The translations under genes and the position numbers were made by a program. The notes under the pieces were generated by a model. It saw only the letters and a program-made list of their open reading frames with translations. It was not told where the DNA came from and ran no database searches. DNA of 64,000 bases, from contig NC_073302.1 in the NCBI RefSeq assembly GCF_027595985.1, positions 396,046,403-396,110,402 on the forward strand, in the 5' to 3' direction. This DNA comes from Sorex araneus (lineage: Eukaryota; Chordata; Mammalia; Eulipotyphla; Soricidae). This document shows, piece after piece, positions 36,110 to 46,270 of the stretch (the stretch's first letter is position 1; every line of letters starts with the position of its first letter).

Positions 36110-36270
36110 CTGCTCATCACCCTTGACCCTTTAATTTATGAATATTTTTGAAATTTTTTAACTTCCCTGGACCTCAGTCCATCTAAAAATAGAGAATAAC
36201 ACTTCTTTATGTCAAAAGGGTAGATAGAAATTACTCATTAAGTTAAAGTAATAGTTCACATTCGTATTTA
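36110..36270 (+). mobile_element. MIR/L2-like ancient repeat
   Basis: acttccctggacctcagtcc followed by atctaaaaatagagaataac and a diverged end resembles the MIR/L2 segment 'ctctgagcctcag-ttcctcatctgtaaaatg'. Old and weak. Confidence 0.45.
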
Positions 36271-36439
36271 ACTACTATATACTTACTTTGCTTCTGGGCT
36301 TATTGTAATGAAAAAAAGGCATTGCGCTTCTTTTCAAAATAGGGCACTAATTATATCTACTGCCACCTTCTCTAGATATTTAATGCTCCACTTATTGCCT
36401 CAGTCACTTGTACGTATTAATTCCTCCTCTTACAAAGTA

Positions 36440-36640
36440 ATATTTATTTTTATTTATTTTTATTGAGTCACCATGAGATACAGTTATAGTGCTTTCATGA
36501 TTGACTTTCAGTCATTCAGTCATACAATGATCGTAACACCCCTCTCTTCATCAGTGTAGATTTTCCACCACCAATTTCCCCAGTATCCTTCCTGCCACCC
36601 CCATCCTGCCCCACCCCTGCCTCTATGGCAGGCACACAAA
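36440..36640 (-). mobile_element. 5'-truncated L1 3' end, antisense
   Basis: ttatttttattgagtcacca, gatacagttatagtgctttc, cagtgtagattttccaccac and gcctctatggcaggcacac: the same L1 3' UTR as at 31.7 and 35.3 kb. Possible duplication acaaagtaatattt on both sides (36433-36446 and 36637-36650). Confidence 0.87.
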
Positions 36641-36692
36641 GTAATATTTTAAAAAATACAAATAATTTACTCCAGTCAAAGCATTTATAGGA

Positions 36693-36832
36693 CCATTTTG
36701 GGGGCAAAGCATACCCTCTTGATTTCAGGGCTTGCTCTTGGCTCTGTGCTTAGGGATCACCTGTGGTGGTACTCAGTGGATATATGAAGTGCTAGAAATA
36801 GAACCAATTTGACCAGGAGTGAGGCAAGTGTT
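36693..36832 (-). mobile_element. SOR type A SINE, diverged
   Basis: Antisense: gggcaaagcataccctcttg, cttgctcttggctctgtgct and gtgctagaaatagaaccaat. Confidence 0.7.
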
Positions 36833-37125
36833 GAAGCTTCTGTATTTTCTTTGGTACATGATGAGAGCATTTTTATATTCACCGTTTCCTATAAGAATGT
36901 TCAAAATAAATCATAAGAGATTTCTTATTTATGCTTTTTTATTTTCATCCTTTTGGAAGTCCCTAGTAAAGAAAGATGCCAATACGTTAATTTCCAAATA
37001 AGCCATTTTTAATATACCTAAATGATCTATTCTATAGGTGGATTCTGTATTCTTTCATTCAAAAAAGTACATATAGAATTATAAGTAATATGATTACTTA
37101 GAATTATTTTAGTTCTTTTATTGTT

Positions 37126-37290
37126 TTTGTTTTGGGGGATCACACCCAATGATGCTCAGGACTTACTCTTAGCTCTGCACTCAGGGATTACGCCTGGCAA
37201 TCTGGGAGCCTAAATGAGGTATTAGGGATTGAACCCAGACAGGCTGGCTGCAAGGGAAGCATCCTGCCCATTATAATCCCTCTCAATCCC
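37126..37290 (-). mobile_element. SOR type A SINE
   Basis: Antisense: gggggatcacacccaatgat, ctctgcactcagggattacg and ggattgaacccagacaggct. Confidence 0.85.
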
Positions 37291-37317
37291 CTATTTGTTC
37301 CATTTTTATATATACTT

Positions 37318-38065
37318 TTAATGTTTTGTTTATTTTAATGTAAACAAAGTTCTCCATAATTAATACAATTTCAGAGTTGAAACTGATTAGATAACAAAAT
37401 TCCAATATTGAAATCAATAAGTATAAAAAAATCTTTTTTATGTTAAAAATTATTATATCTAATCACAGTAATCACATGGTAGTTAAGTCCTTGCTGGAAT
37501 TTATTAAGTTATTTGCTGCTAACTGAGTCATCTTTGTTATTTGCTTTTATTTGTTGAGTTTAGTTGACTTCTATGTTATTGTCCTATCTAATTGTGCTCT
37601 TACTGGAACTTCAGTAGTGAGGAATTGGAAAGTGTGCAGCCACAGGGTCCAGAGACTTTCTGAACTCTCTATGGTCTGGGCAAAGGAGTTGACATGGTGG
37701 TAACTCTGGGAAGTGTGCGGGGTTATCTGGGCTTCCAGAAGTACCTATCGAGAAGAAAGGTGGTAGCTACATACCCAACCAAGAGAAGACACCAGAGTTC
37801 TAACCTGGGTACTGGGGAACCTGAAATTATTTACTTTGGTATCTGAAGAAAATATTGGCGAAACCGTGGAGTTGAACCTTTGGTGTGACTGCAGCTATGG
37901 CGTGTGGATGTCGCTTCCAGGGATTCAGCAGGGCAGGTACGAGGCCTGACTCCTGAAGGTATCCCAGAGTTTTCAGCCTCAAGGGACCTGTGTTTCCATG
38001 AATTTTAACTGCTTGGTGTGCATCTCCTTGGAGATTTAGTCATAAATTAATAAAGCAAGGCCCAC
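37318..38065. repeat. Unclassified dispersed repeat, copy 2
   Basis: Uninterrupted relative of the unit at 35095-35842, same orientation: gagttgaaactgattagata, ttattaagttatttgctgct, gagtttagttgacttctatg, ctatggtctgggcaaaggag and agaagacaccagagttctaa. It runs on about 220 bases past the end of copy 1 to an AATAAAGC. Possibly an LTR. Confidence 0.7.
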
Positions 38066-39320
38066 AGGTGAGTCAACACGATGGCAACTGTGCTTATTCT
38101 TTTATTTCATAAAGTATCATAGAGAAAACAAAATTATTTTATGTGGTTCTGAAGAAATTAAATTACACTAATATAAGTGGATTAATATAAGTGTACTAAT
38201 ATGTGCCAAACTTTTGAGGCATGGTTGAATAAATTGCAAGAATTGATAAAGAAATTTAAAACTTTGGATCAATGTTGAAAAAAGTATTAAGGACATGATT
38301 TTCAGATCAGTATTATGTCACCTTCCTCTCACAAAAGATGCACATGGAACCTGTTTTAGCTAACTGAAAGAAATCCAAAGTGGAATTTCACTTATGATAA
38401 GAAGGAGAAGAGCAAACACAGCCGAAGAGTGGTTTTGATGCAGGTATCACAGGGGAAATGTTCCCTGTGAGCAGAACACATGCGTGGCACCGCCAAACTC
38501 TTTCCTCAGAACTGCATTAAACAAGTGTGTATTATCACATCATTTTAGCTTTTACTATATCCTGATGTTATTTTGGTTTTTATGTGCTATTTAGTAGGTT
38601 ATTTGGAGGGCCTGTGAGCACTTAAAAGTTTTCCGTATAAACTAATGGTAATTGCTTCTTTGCTTTATGCCATTTGGCTTACAAAAGCTTTCAAAGAAAT
38701 TTTACTTTCAAATGGGGGTGGGAACTGTAGAAAAGAAATTATATTTTTAGAGTAAGATATAATTTACAGGAAAAAAATGTAAGACAGGCATTTACTCATA
38801 GTTTCTAAATAACACATGCAAAAGAGCACTACCATAATTCACACCTAGATAGATAATAATTTATGCGAAATGACTCCCATGAAAAAGTAGAGATGAAAAG
38901 AGACATGACACCTCAAACCCCTGCCAAGCTAAGGATAAACATAAGAAATAAACCATATGTGTTGTAGGAGACAAATCCATAAAGAAACTGTTAGACAAAA
39001 ATAAGACCAAGCTATGACATGATCCAGATGTTCGCTAATATGAAGGTCTCAGCAAAATCTGACAGACTTCAAGGTCTAGTACAAAAGGATAAAAGTTACT
39101 ATAGTGTGAATACTGTTCGGCTCCAATTATTTGGTAATTCTTTTTAAATAATTGCTTTTTGTTTGAAGTATTGTCATCTTTCAGTTTTAACTATCTTGGA
39201 AATTGATAAAAAGCAGTGTAAAGAGATGAAATAACAACGCAGCCTTTGAAGTAGAATTATTCAATTCATAGGAAATTTAAGAGACTGTTTGGGCTGTTTC
39301 CCAGGAAAGAAAGACAACAG
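38066..39320. other. Intergenic, no feature seen
   Basis: AT-rich; a small duplication taatataagtg/ttaatataagtgtactaat lies at about 38170-38200. The 38870-39090 stretch has an L1-like A-rich character, but I cannot place it. Confidence 0.4.
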
Positions 39321-39321
39321 A

Positions 39322-39472
39322 CACACTCTCTCTCCACTCCCTTCTCCTCTCCTCTCTTATCTCTCCTCTCTCTCTTTATCTCTCTTTCCCTCTTTCCCCC
39401 TCTCTCTCTGTACCCCTACCTTCCTACCTTTCTCTGCCTCCCTCCTCTCTCTCTGCCCTCTCCCTCTATATG
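39322..39472. repeat. (CT)n-rich polypyrimidine tract
   Basis: About 150 bases of CT, CTCC and CCTT units, irregular. The open frame across it is a repeat artefact. Confidence 0.92.
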
Positions 39473-39499
39473 TATTTACTATCCACAATTGAAAATTGC

Positions 39500-40225
39500 T
39501 TTAAGTTTAAAACTCATAGCTCCATTTCCTCAGGCATACAACTGAAATCTTCAGGCTTTCACAGATTTGAGAATGAGCAACCTTCCTCCATCCCCCTGTT
39601 TTTCAGGGAGCCTGGCAGTCACATTCACGAACTGCCTCTGACTCCATATAAGCTCATTATCAGCCATGATCCAGAGACTCACATATAAATCTTGGAAGAG
39701 ATCAATAAGCCTCAGGGATGCCTTAGACCCCAAATTCACCGTCCAGTTAAAAGTTAAAACTCCAGCTATATGACCTTATTTAAAATTTTAGAATTCCTGG
39801 AACAAGATCTCATACTCCATATTACTGATGTACCAGGAATAGCACATATTGGACAGGATGCAAGGTAGAAGGCAACCAATCTCAATTAAAAAAATATTAG
39901 CATACAAGACTCAACCTGTAACAACATGCCAGTAATCTCTTATACACGGTCTCAATGATTCCAGGATGAGATACAACACTCTTCATACACTTTCTTCTAA
40001 GGAAAACTTTCTCCATCATTTTTAGAGAATTATTTATAACAAGCAACACAAAATAAATTATTTACATCCTGCTATGGGGAAGGCTTAGGTGGTGTTTGGG
40101 AAAATTCAAAATAATGGTGGTGAGTATGGTGTGATGTTAGTGGGATTGGTGTTGGAATATTGAATGTAATAAATTATTGTGAATAACCTTATAAAATAAA
40201 ATAAATAAATAAGTAAGTAAAATTC
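39500..40225 (+). mobile_element. Probable LINE 3' end with A-rich tail
   Basis: The end (tggtgagtatggtgtgatgt, ggattggtgttggaatattg, AATAAATAAATAAGTAAGTAAAA) resembles a diverged L1-type 3' terminus in sense orientation. The upstream 500 bases are not recognised. Boundaries uncertain. Confidence 0.4.
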
Positions 40226-40283
40226 TTGGCTCATGATACATAATCATGGGGACAATCAAATAATATATAGAGCATTAGTAATT

Positions 40284-40452
40284 TAGGAATTAAAGAGATA
40301 GTACAGCAGGTAAGGTGTTTGCCTTGCACATAGTTGATCCAGGTTCAATTCCCAACACCCCATATGGCATTCCAGCCCCACAAGAAATGATTTATGTGCA
40401 CAGAGCCAAGTGTAACCCTAGAACATCTCTGGGTATGACCCCAAACAAGCAA
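40284..40452 (+). mobile_element. SOR type A SINE
   Basis: Sense: gagatagtacagcaggtaag, gtttgccttgcacatagttg, B box GGTTCAATTCC and ctctgggtatgaccccaaac. Confidence 0.85.
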
Positions 40453-41050
40453 AACTTATTGAAGTATAGTGGTTTACAAAACTATATATGTTCCAGGTAT
40501 ATAGTATTATAATTTTACATTTGCATATACCACCTTACTTAAAGTCTATTTTCCTTTGGTGACTACCATTTCATTTTCACAACCATTTTATTCTCATAAT
40601 CAAGAGTTTGTATTGCTCTTGTTTCATTTGCTTTACTACATTTTTTATTTGTTCCAGGTGAACAGCTTTATATTTTGGCATCTATGTGTATTGCATTATA
40701 ATACCCACTAATGGTCTAGTTGCTTTAAGTCTAGGCCAAGTTTATGGATATCATTTTGGCTTTCAGTGCTTCTGAGTAATCCTTCTATGCTTACATGTCT
40801 CAATATCTTGCCCGCAGGAAGATAATCAGTCAGAGTTGTAGGGATTACCAAACAATTGTTAAATAAGTTATTTTTTATTTGTGGACTTTGTAAGGAATAC
40901 CGAAATAATATATAATGGAAAAAAGCACCTATAAATCAGCAAGATCACAAAAACAATATGAAGGGGAAGAAGAAAGTTAAATCAAAACCTCTAGAATGAG
41001 CTTGACATTAACTTGCTTGCAAATTAAATAGTCTATAAATTTGGAACCCT
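40453..41050. other. Intergenic, no feature seen
   Basis: AT-rich; the right part may already be decayed L1. Confidence 0.4.
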
Positions 41051-41873
41051 ATTTTCAAACTATAATAATCAAAACTGTGCAGTATTGAGTGTTCAGAGAG
41101 AAATCTTTAACATTGGTATATATGAAGTAGAGCAAGAAAAAGCTCTTCAACAAATGCTGTTGGTAAAGATGCTTTGTCACATATGAAGAAAAAAATCTGG
41201 ACCTTGTCTCACACTGTCCATCACAGTTCATTCAGAATGTACCAAATATTTTATATCTATGAAATGCTTTGAGAAAATCATAGACAGGTCTCCCCTTGCT
41301 ATTGACTTCAATGATTTTATGCCTCTGGTTAAGAAAACAGATGTACAAAAAACAACAACAACCAAAAAAGTCCTTCTAAGCATAAAAAATGAGACTGAAT
41401 GCAACTGCAAAGTTTCTGCACTGTAAAACAAATATTGACTAGAATCAAAGACACTTTCTGAGTAGGAGTAAGTATTCACTATCCACACTTCTAATAAAGG
41501 GGTAATATCCAAGATTTACAGAGCACACTCAAAACTTAATAATAAGAATATAATCCCATCAAAAATGAGAGAATCTGAGTAAATCTGTCCTCAAAAAATG
41601 TATACACATGGCTGGTAGTTATCATCAGGGAAATGCAAATCAACACAACAATGAGCAGTATACATCACATTAGTAAGAATGGCATACATTGAAGTTTGGA
41701 GAGAGTGCTAACAAGGAAAAAAATAACTCTCACCTACTGTCAATTACAATGTCCTGTGGTCCAATCGCTATGTAAAGCAATACGAGTCATCAAAAAATTA
41801 AAGATAAAGCTCCCATGTGACATAGCAATTCTGCCTCTTGGCATCTACATAAAGAGTACAAAAACTTTAATTT

Positions 41874-41962
41874 GGGGGCTGGAGATATTGCACAGAGGTT
41901 AAGGTGTTTGTCACATATACAGCTGACATTAATTATTTTCCCAGAACTGCATATGGTTCACA
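41874..41962 (+). mobile_element. SOR type A SINE, 5' part
   Basis: Sense: gggggctggagatattgcac, agaggttaaggtgtttgtca and agaactgcatatggttcaca; cut short, then TA/GA simple sequence to about 42009. Confidence 0.75.
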
Positions 41963-42160
41963 TATGCATACATACATATATATGTATATATATATAGAGA
42001 GAGAGAGAACATAACAGAGTCAGAAATAAATCAGAATAAATAAAGGGAATTGATTTGAGAAGACTGTTTACCCTCCTATGTTTAGTGTAGTGCAATTCAT
42101 AATGTATAAGCCCTGGAAAGAACCCAAGTGTCCAAGAACAGGTCAGTGAATAAAGGAATA

Positions 42161-42162
<2 letters not shown>

Positions 42163-42200
<38 letters not shown>
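42163..42200. repeat. (TA)n microsatellite
   Basis: About 19 AT units inside the decayed L1, directly before a type B SINE. Confidence 0.93.
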
Positions 42201-42207
<7 letters not shown>

Positions 42208-42211
42208 TATT

Positions 42212-42350
42212 AGGTAGCACTGTAGCACTGTAGCACCAGTAACGTCTCCATTGTGAGACTTGTTGTTACTGTTTTGGGCATATCAAATATGCCACGGGTA
42301 GCTTGCCAAGCTCTGCCATGCAGGCAGGAAACTCTTGGTAGCTTGCTGGC
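42212..42350 (-). mobile_element. Type B SINE, truncated, internally deleted
   Basis: Antisense: gtagcactgtagcactgtag jumps directly to caccagtaacgtctccattg, then tatgccacgggtagcttgcc. The CATCCC-to-CGAGCAGG part of the body is missing. Confidence 0.88.
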
Positions 42351-42440
42351 AATATTAGCTATAGGAAAAAATAAAATTCTGCAGTTCACTGATGCATCAA
42401 AGTGACTAGAACAAATATCATAAGATATCACTTACTCATA

Positions 42441-42934
42441 ACACTATAGCACTGTTGTCCCATTGTTCATCAATTTTCTCGAGCAGGCACCAGTAACATC
42501 TCCATTATGAGACTTGTTGTTACTGTTCTTGGCATATTGAATACGCCATGGTAGCTTGCCTGGAGTGATAGCACAGCAGTTGGGCATTCGAATTTCACGC
42601 GGCCCACCCGAGTTCGATTCCTCCGCCCCTCTCGGAGAGCCCGGCAAGCTACCGAGAGTATCAAGCCCTCAAGGCCAAGTCTGGCAAGCTACCTTTGCTT
42701 ATTGGGTATGCCAAAAACAGTAACAATAAGCCTCTCAATGAGAGACGTTACTGGTATCCACTCAAACATCGATGAGCAACGGACTAACAGTGACAGTAGC
42801 ATGCCAGGCTCTTTCATGCAAGCAGGGTACTCTAGGTAGCTTGCCAGGCTCTCTGAGAGGGACAGAGGAATCTAACCCAGGTCAGCCTCATGCAAGGCAA
42901 ACATTCTACCTGCTGTGCTATCGCTCCAGCCCTA
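42441..42934 (-). mobile_element. Type B SINE, full length, split by another
   Basis: Antisense copy in two pieces: 42441-42560 (tail and body) and 42806-42934 (rest of body and head, ending tgctatcgctccagccc). A sense type B copy sits between the pieces. Confidence 0.92.
42561..42795 (+). mobile_element. Type B SINE nested in an opposite type B SINE
   Basis: Sense copy with head (tggagtgatagcacagcagt, B box AGTTCGATTCC), body and tail ctaacagtgaca. The target GTAGCTTGCC (42551-42560) is repeated as GTAGCATGCC (42796-42805). The host reads through correctly once this is removed. Confidence 0.93.
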
Positions 42935-42936
42935 AA

Positions 42937-43255
42937 AATGGGTGGCTCTGGAGCGTCAGACACATACCTTGCCGTCGCTGGCAGTCAGTCAAACATGAGA
43001 GGGGAGACGGGAGCGCCTCGAGTATAGGACCCACCCTGGAACAAAACCCAGCAGAAGCTACACCCCGAGGAGTAGAAGAGCTGCTGCAGTGAGCCATGAA
43101 GCCTAGGGAGCTGGCTGGGTGGAGCCCCCGCAGGTGCAAATGTTGGTGGTAGTAGCAAATATTCAAATGAGTAGCAAATATTCAAATATTCAACTTGAAG
43201 GCCGAATTGGAGAAGGGTTCCATGTGAACAGTGTGGAGCTGGGTGTGGAATCACT
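42937..43255. other. GC-rich unclassified segment
   Basis: Locally GC-rich with CpG (ttgccgtcgctggcagtcag, agacgggagcgcctcgagta), then a small tandem repeat of agcaaatattcaaat at 43157-43190. Open frames on both strands lack recognisable homology. Possibly an L1 or retroviral regulatory fragment. Confidence 0.35.
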
Positions 43256-43611
43256 TATTCATAGCATATAAAAACAGTAAGGGAATAATATTGCACTCAT
43301 TGTCTACCTTAAAAACTGATTATAGTAAGTGATCGTTGGTTGAGCAGAAAATAGGTTGTTGAGATGGGGTTTAAATTCTATGGTAGAAGAATGCTGATAT
43401 ACTTGTGGCAGGTGTGTTTCAAGTGCATTTTTGAAACGTCAATATTAAAATTATTGTAGACCTCAGAGCTAAATTTTAAGAAAAAAAAAAACCAAGGAAA
43501 TGTAACAAAGAAAAATCTCTTTTCAACTGATGATGCTGGGAAAGTGGATATGCATTTGTAAAGAACTAGACCACAATGTCACACCAAGATAAATATTTAA
43601 AAATAAATTAG

Positions 43612-43793
43612 GGGCTGGAGAGATAGCACAGCGGGTAGGGCGTTTGCCTTGCATGCGGCCGACCCGGGTTCAAATCCCAGCATCCCATATGGTCCCCTGA
43701 GCACGGCCAGGGGTAATTCCTGAGTGCAGAGCCAGGAGTAGCCCCTGTGCATCGCCAGGTGTGACCCAAAAAGCAAAACAAACAAAAAAAAAA
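43612..43793 (+). mobile_element. SOR type A SINE in the decayed L1
   Basis: Young sense copy: ggggctggagagatagcaca, gcgtttgccttgcatgcggc, ccagcatcccatatggtccc, ggtgtgacccaaaaagcaaa and a poly(A) tail. L1 sequence resumes on both sides. Confidence 0.94.
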
Positions 43794-44045
43794 AATTAAA
43801 GATTTGGATATAGAATCTGAAGCAAAAAACTTATAGAGGCAAAACATTTCATGATATTAACTTCAACAATACATTGAGGATTTGATTCCAATAATAAGAA
43901 AAAATTATGAATTGAAAAATATGACTACATCAATCTAAACAACTTCTTCACAGTTAAAAAACTAAAATTAAAAAAATCCTAGGCAATGAGATAAAACATT
44001 TGTAAATCAAATATTAACAAAAGTCTAATATATACAGCATATAGT

Positions 44046-44090
44046 CACTGTCACTGTCATCCCATTGCTCATCGATTTGTTTGAGTGGGC
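44046..44090 (-). mobile_element. Type B SINE, 45-bp 3' stub
   Basis: Only the 3' end is present: tcactgtcactgtcatccca to gatttgtttgagtgggc. GCATATA on both sides (44038-44044 and 44089-44095) looks like the target duplication, so this seems a severely 5'-truncated insertion. Confidence 0.82.
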
Positions 44091-44750
44091 ATATAAAGAA
44101 CTCATAAAATTCAGAAGCAAAAATCAAATAACCTCATAAAAATGTGCAAAGGACAGAAAAAAGACACTTTACTAAGGAAGATATAAAGATGGCTAACAAG
44201 CATGTGGGGAAAATAGTCATCAACACTATTTTGATAGTTACCCAGTAATTACAAATCAAAACTATAATAAGTTTTGATTTTGAGATCTCTAACACCTCTG
44301 AGAATGCACATATTATGAAGACTAGAAACAAGTACAGACAGAAACATATGGACACAGTAAAAGAAAAATATTACTCAAAATTACAAATATTACAAAAACA
44401 TTGCTCTAATATTATTGTAAGTATGTAAATTTGTTCAACCTCATTAGAAATCAGTGTGGTTTAGCAGTATACCCAAAATACATTTTTTATTCACTCCAAC
44501 AATTACACTTTATCAAACAATAGGACTTTCTGATGAATATGAAAATAATTGTTCAAATGAAATGTGCATTTCTGTAATTGTATGCAGTATATTATTGTGA
44601 CCACATATGTAAATATGTAAGTGATGTTTTCATATAGATCTCATTCTTTCAAGGGTACAGGTTTAGGACATTCTTACTGTATTTCATGTGTAATTTTTCT
44701 AGATTTCACAGGCTTGTGGCTCCACATAAATTTTCTTACTCTCTGAGCTT

Positions 44751-44966
44751 TCACTGTCACTGTCACTGTCATCCCATTGCTCATCGATTTGTTCGAGCAG
44801 GCACCAGTAATGTTTCTCATTGAGAGACTTATTGTTACTGTTTTAGGCATATCTAAAACACACGGGTAGCTTGCGAGGCTCTGCCGTGCGGGCTCCATAC
44901 TCTCAGTAGCTTGCCGGGCTCTCTGAGAGGGACGGAGGTATCTAACACCGGTCCGCTGTGCTATAG
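44751..44966 (-). mobile_element. Type B SINE, nearly full length
   Basis: Antisense: tcactgtcactgtcactgtc, gagacttattgttactgttt, gtagcttgccgggctctctg and a shortened head. Flanks CTCTGAGCTT (44741-44750) and CTCTGAACTT (44967-44976) fit a target duplication with one change. No poly(A). Confidence 0.9.
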
Positions 44967-44976
44967 CTCTGAACTT

Positions 44977-46270
44977 GAAGTGGACTTATCTTACTTGTGA
45001 GTTGATAGGCTCTAGGGAGCAGGATTCAACTCCAATATTTCAGGCCACTCAAAAAGTGGCCCACTGATGAAAAATTATTTTATATATTTCAAGAATGATT
45101 GTATGAAAATTAAGTTATATATCAGGCAACATTTACCCATTGATGACACAACCCGAATTAGAGGTGAGACAATTTCACTAAGCACTTATTTCTACTAGTC
45201 AATAGTTTTAAAGTAACGTTACTGTTGTATGTTTCATATGAGTGGGGGTGCTCCATGAGTATGTTGAGTAGCTATGAGCCGCTCCCCCTATTCTGGCTGG
45301 TTGATGGTGATGGGAGAACAAAGGAGGAAATGGGGACCACCACACTGGTTGGTGATCAGTCCTTGCTTATTCCAGTCTCTGTTCCATCCCAGTTTCACCA
45401 CGCTGCTCCTTCCATTCTCACCCTGCCCCCCATTCTAGTCTCCTTGTGCGCAGTCTCAAAGCATTCGTTATAAAAAAATCCCCAAGAGTTGGTGCTAGCA
45501 AATACACATTGGTGTGGTGGCACAATCAACATAGGTAAAGCCCCTCGTTTTAGGGAAACTTCTAGGACAAAATTTTATCCTGCTAGAAGATTCACCCAAT
45601 GGTGGAATTTGATCTAAAAGCATATTTTTGCATTCCTTAGTCCAAATCCATTTAAACATTATCTTAAATTTACTTCTTAATAATATTTCTAGTCATTTTG
45701 TATGGACACAGTACAAGATATATTAAGCTTAAGGGGTGGCTCTCCTGGGAACATGTCACTATATTTCCCAGACTAAAGTCCTCAGGCCAGATTAGTCTTC
45801 CTAACCCCATCAGGGTTCTTATTCAGTTCTTTCTTTTCGGATCATGACAAAGTTTGTCCATAACTGTGCTCTTAACTTATTATAAGTTTTATGGTGCTTG
45901 GCCTGTCCCTTTATGATGAGAGCATAGCTTAAAGCTTGTCCTTTTTTGATGATTGGTTAGCTTACAGCTTGCCCTGGATCCATACAGTCCCTTTATCAGG
46001 ACCCTCCTTTTGGGATGTTGGGAACTAAGGGCAAATGAGGCTTAAATTGAATAAATATGACAGATGTCCAGGAGTAAATATTATTCGAAGTCAGTGAACT
46101 CCCAAGTTTCAAAAGCAGAGCATTAACTATCTTCCTGTGTCTATACAAAAAGGTTATTGCTCTCAAGTAAACTGCAAAGGACATAAAGTAAAGAGAAAAG
46201 CAACATTTCACTTAAAAATACAAAATCTTGAGTCCTCTGAAGAATCTGACCTTACAAATCACAGTTTTGA
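44977..46270. other. Unclassified, moderately GC region
   Basis: No gene recognised. 45225-45430 is GC-richer with a short open frame lacking homology. 45680-46020 has two related phrases (gcatagcttaaagcttgtcc and gttagcttacagcttgccct) and looks like an old LTR-type sequence, but no family is identified. Confidence 0.35.

Larger units (their letters stand above)
41055..42440 (+). mobile_element. Decayed L1 ORF2 3' region, interrupted by SINEs
   Basis: Sense L1 landmarks in order: caaactataataatcaaaac, caacaaatgctgttggtaaa, aaatgcaaatcaacacaaca, gtaagaatggcatacattga, tgacatagcaattctgcctc, aaagaacccaagtgtccaag and tgaataaaggaatactgtat. It is broken by a type A SINE (41874), a (TA)n run (42163) and a type B SINE (42212). 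No open frame survives. Confidence 0.85.
43485..44610 (+). mobile_element. Decayed L1 ORF2 fragment, interrupted by SINEs
   Basis: Sense landmarks: caactgatgatgctgggaaa, atttggatatagaatctgaa, atatgactacatcaatctaa, tgcaaaggacagaaaaaaga and cctcattagaaatcagtgtg. It covers an ORF2 part upstream of that in the 41-kb fragment, so it is a separate or rearranged copy. No frame survives. Confidence 0.82.

Noticed and set aside
42918-43254. Overlapping open frames on the minus strand in the GC-rich segment
   Set aside because: High G+C removes stop codons by chance; peptides have no recognisable domain and the frames overlap each other.
45225-45473. 82-codon open frame in a GC-richer region
   Set aside because: No homology recognised, no splice or promoter context; the surrounding sequence looks like an old repeat.
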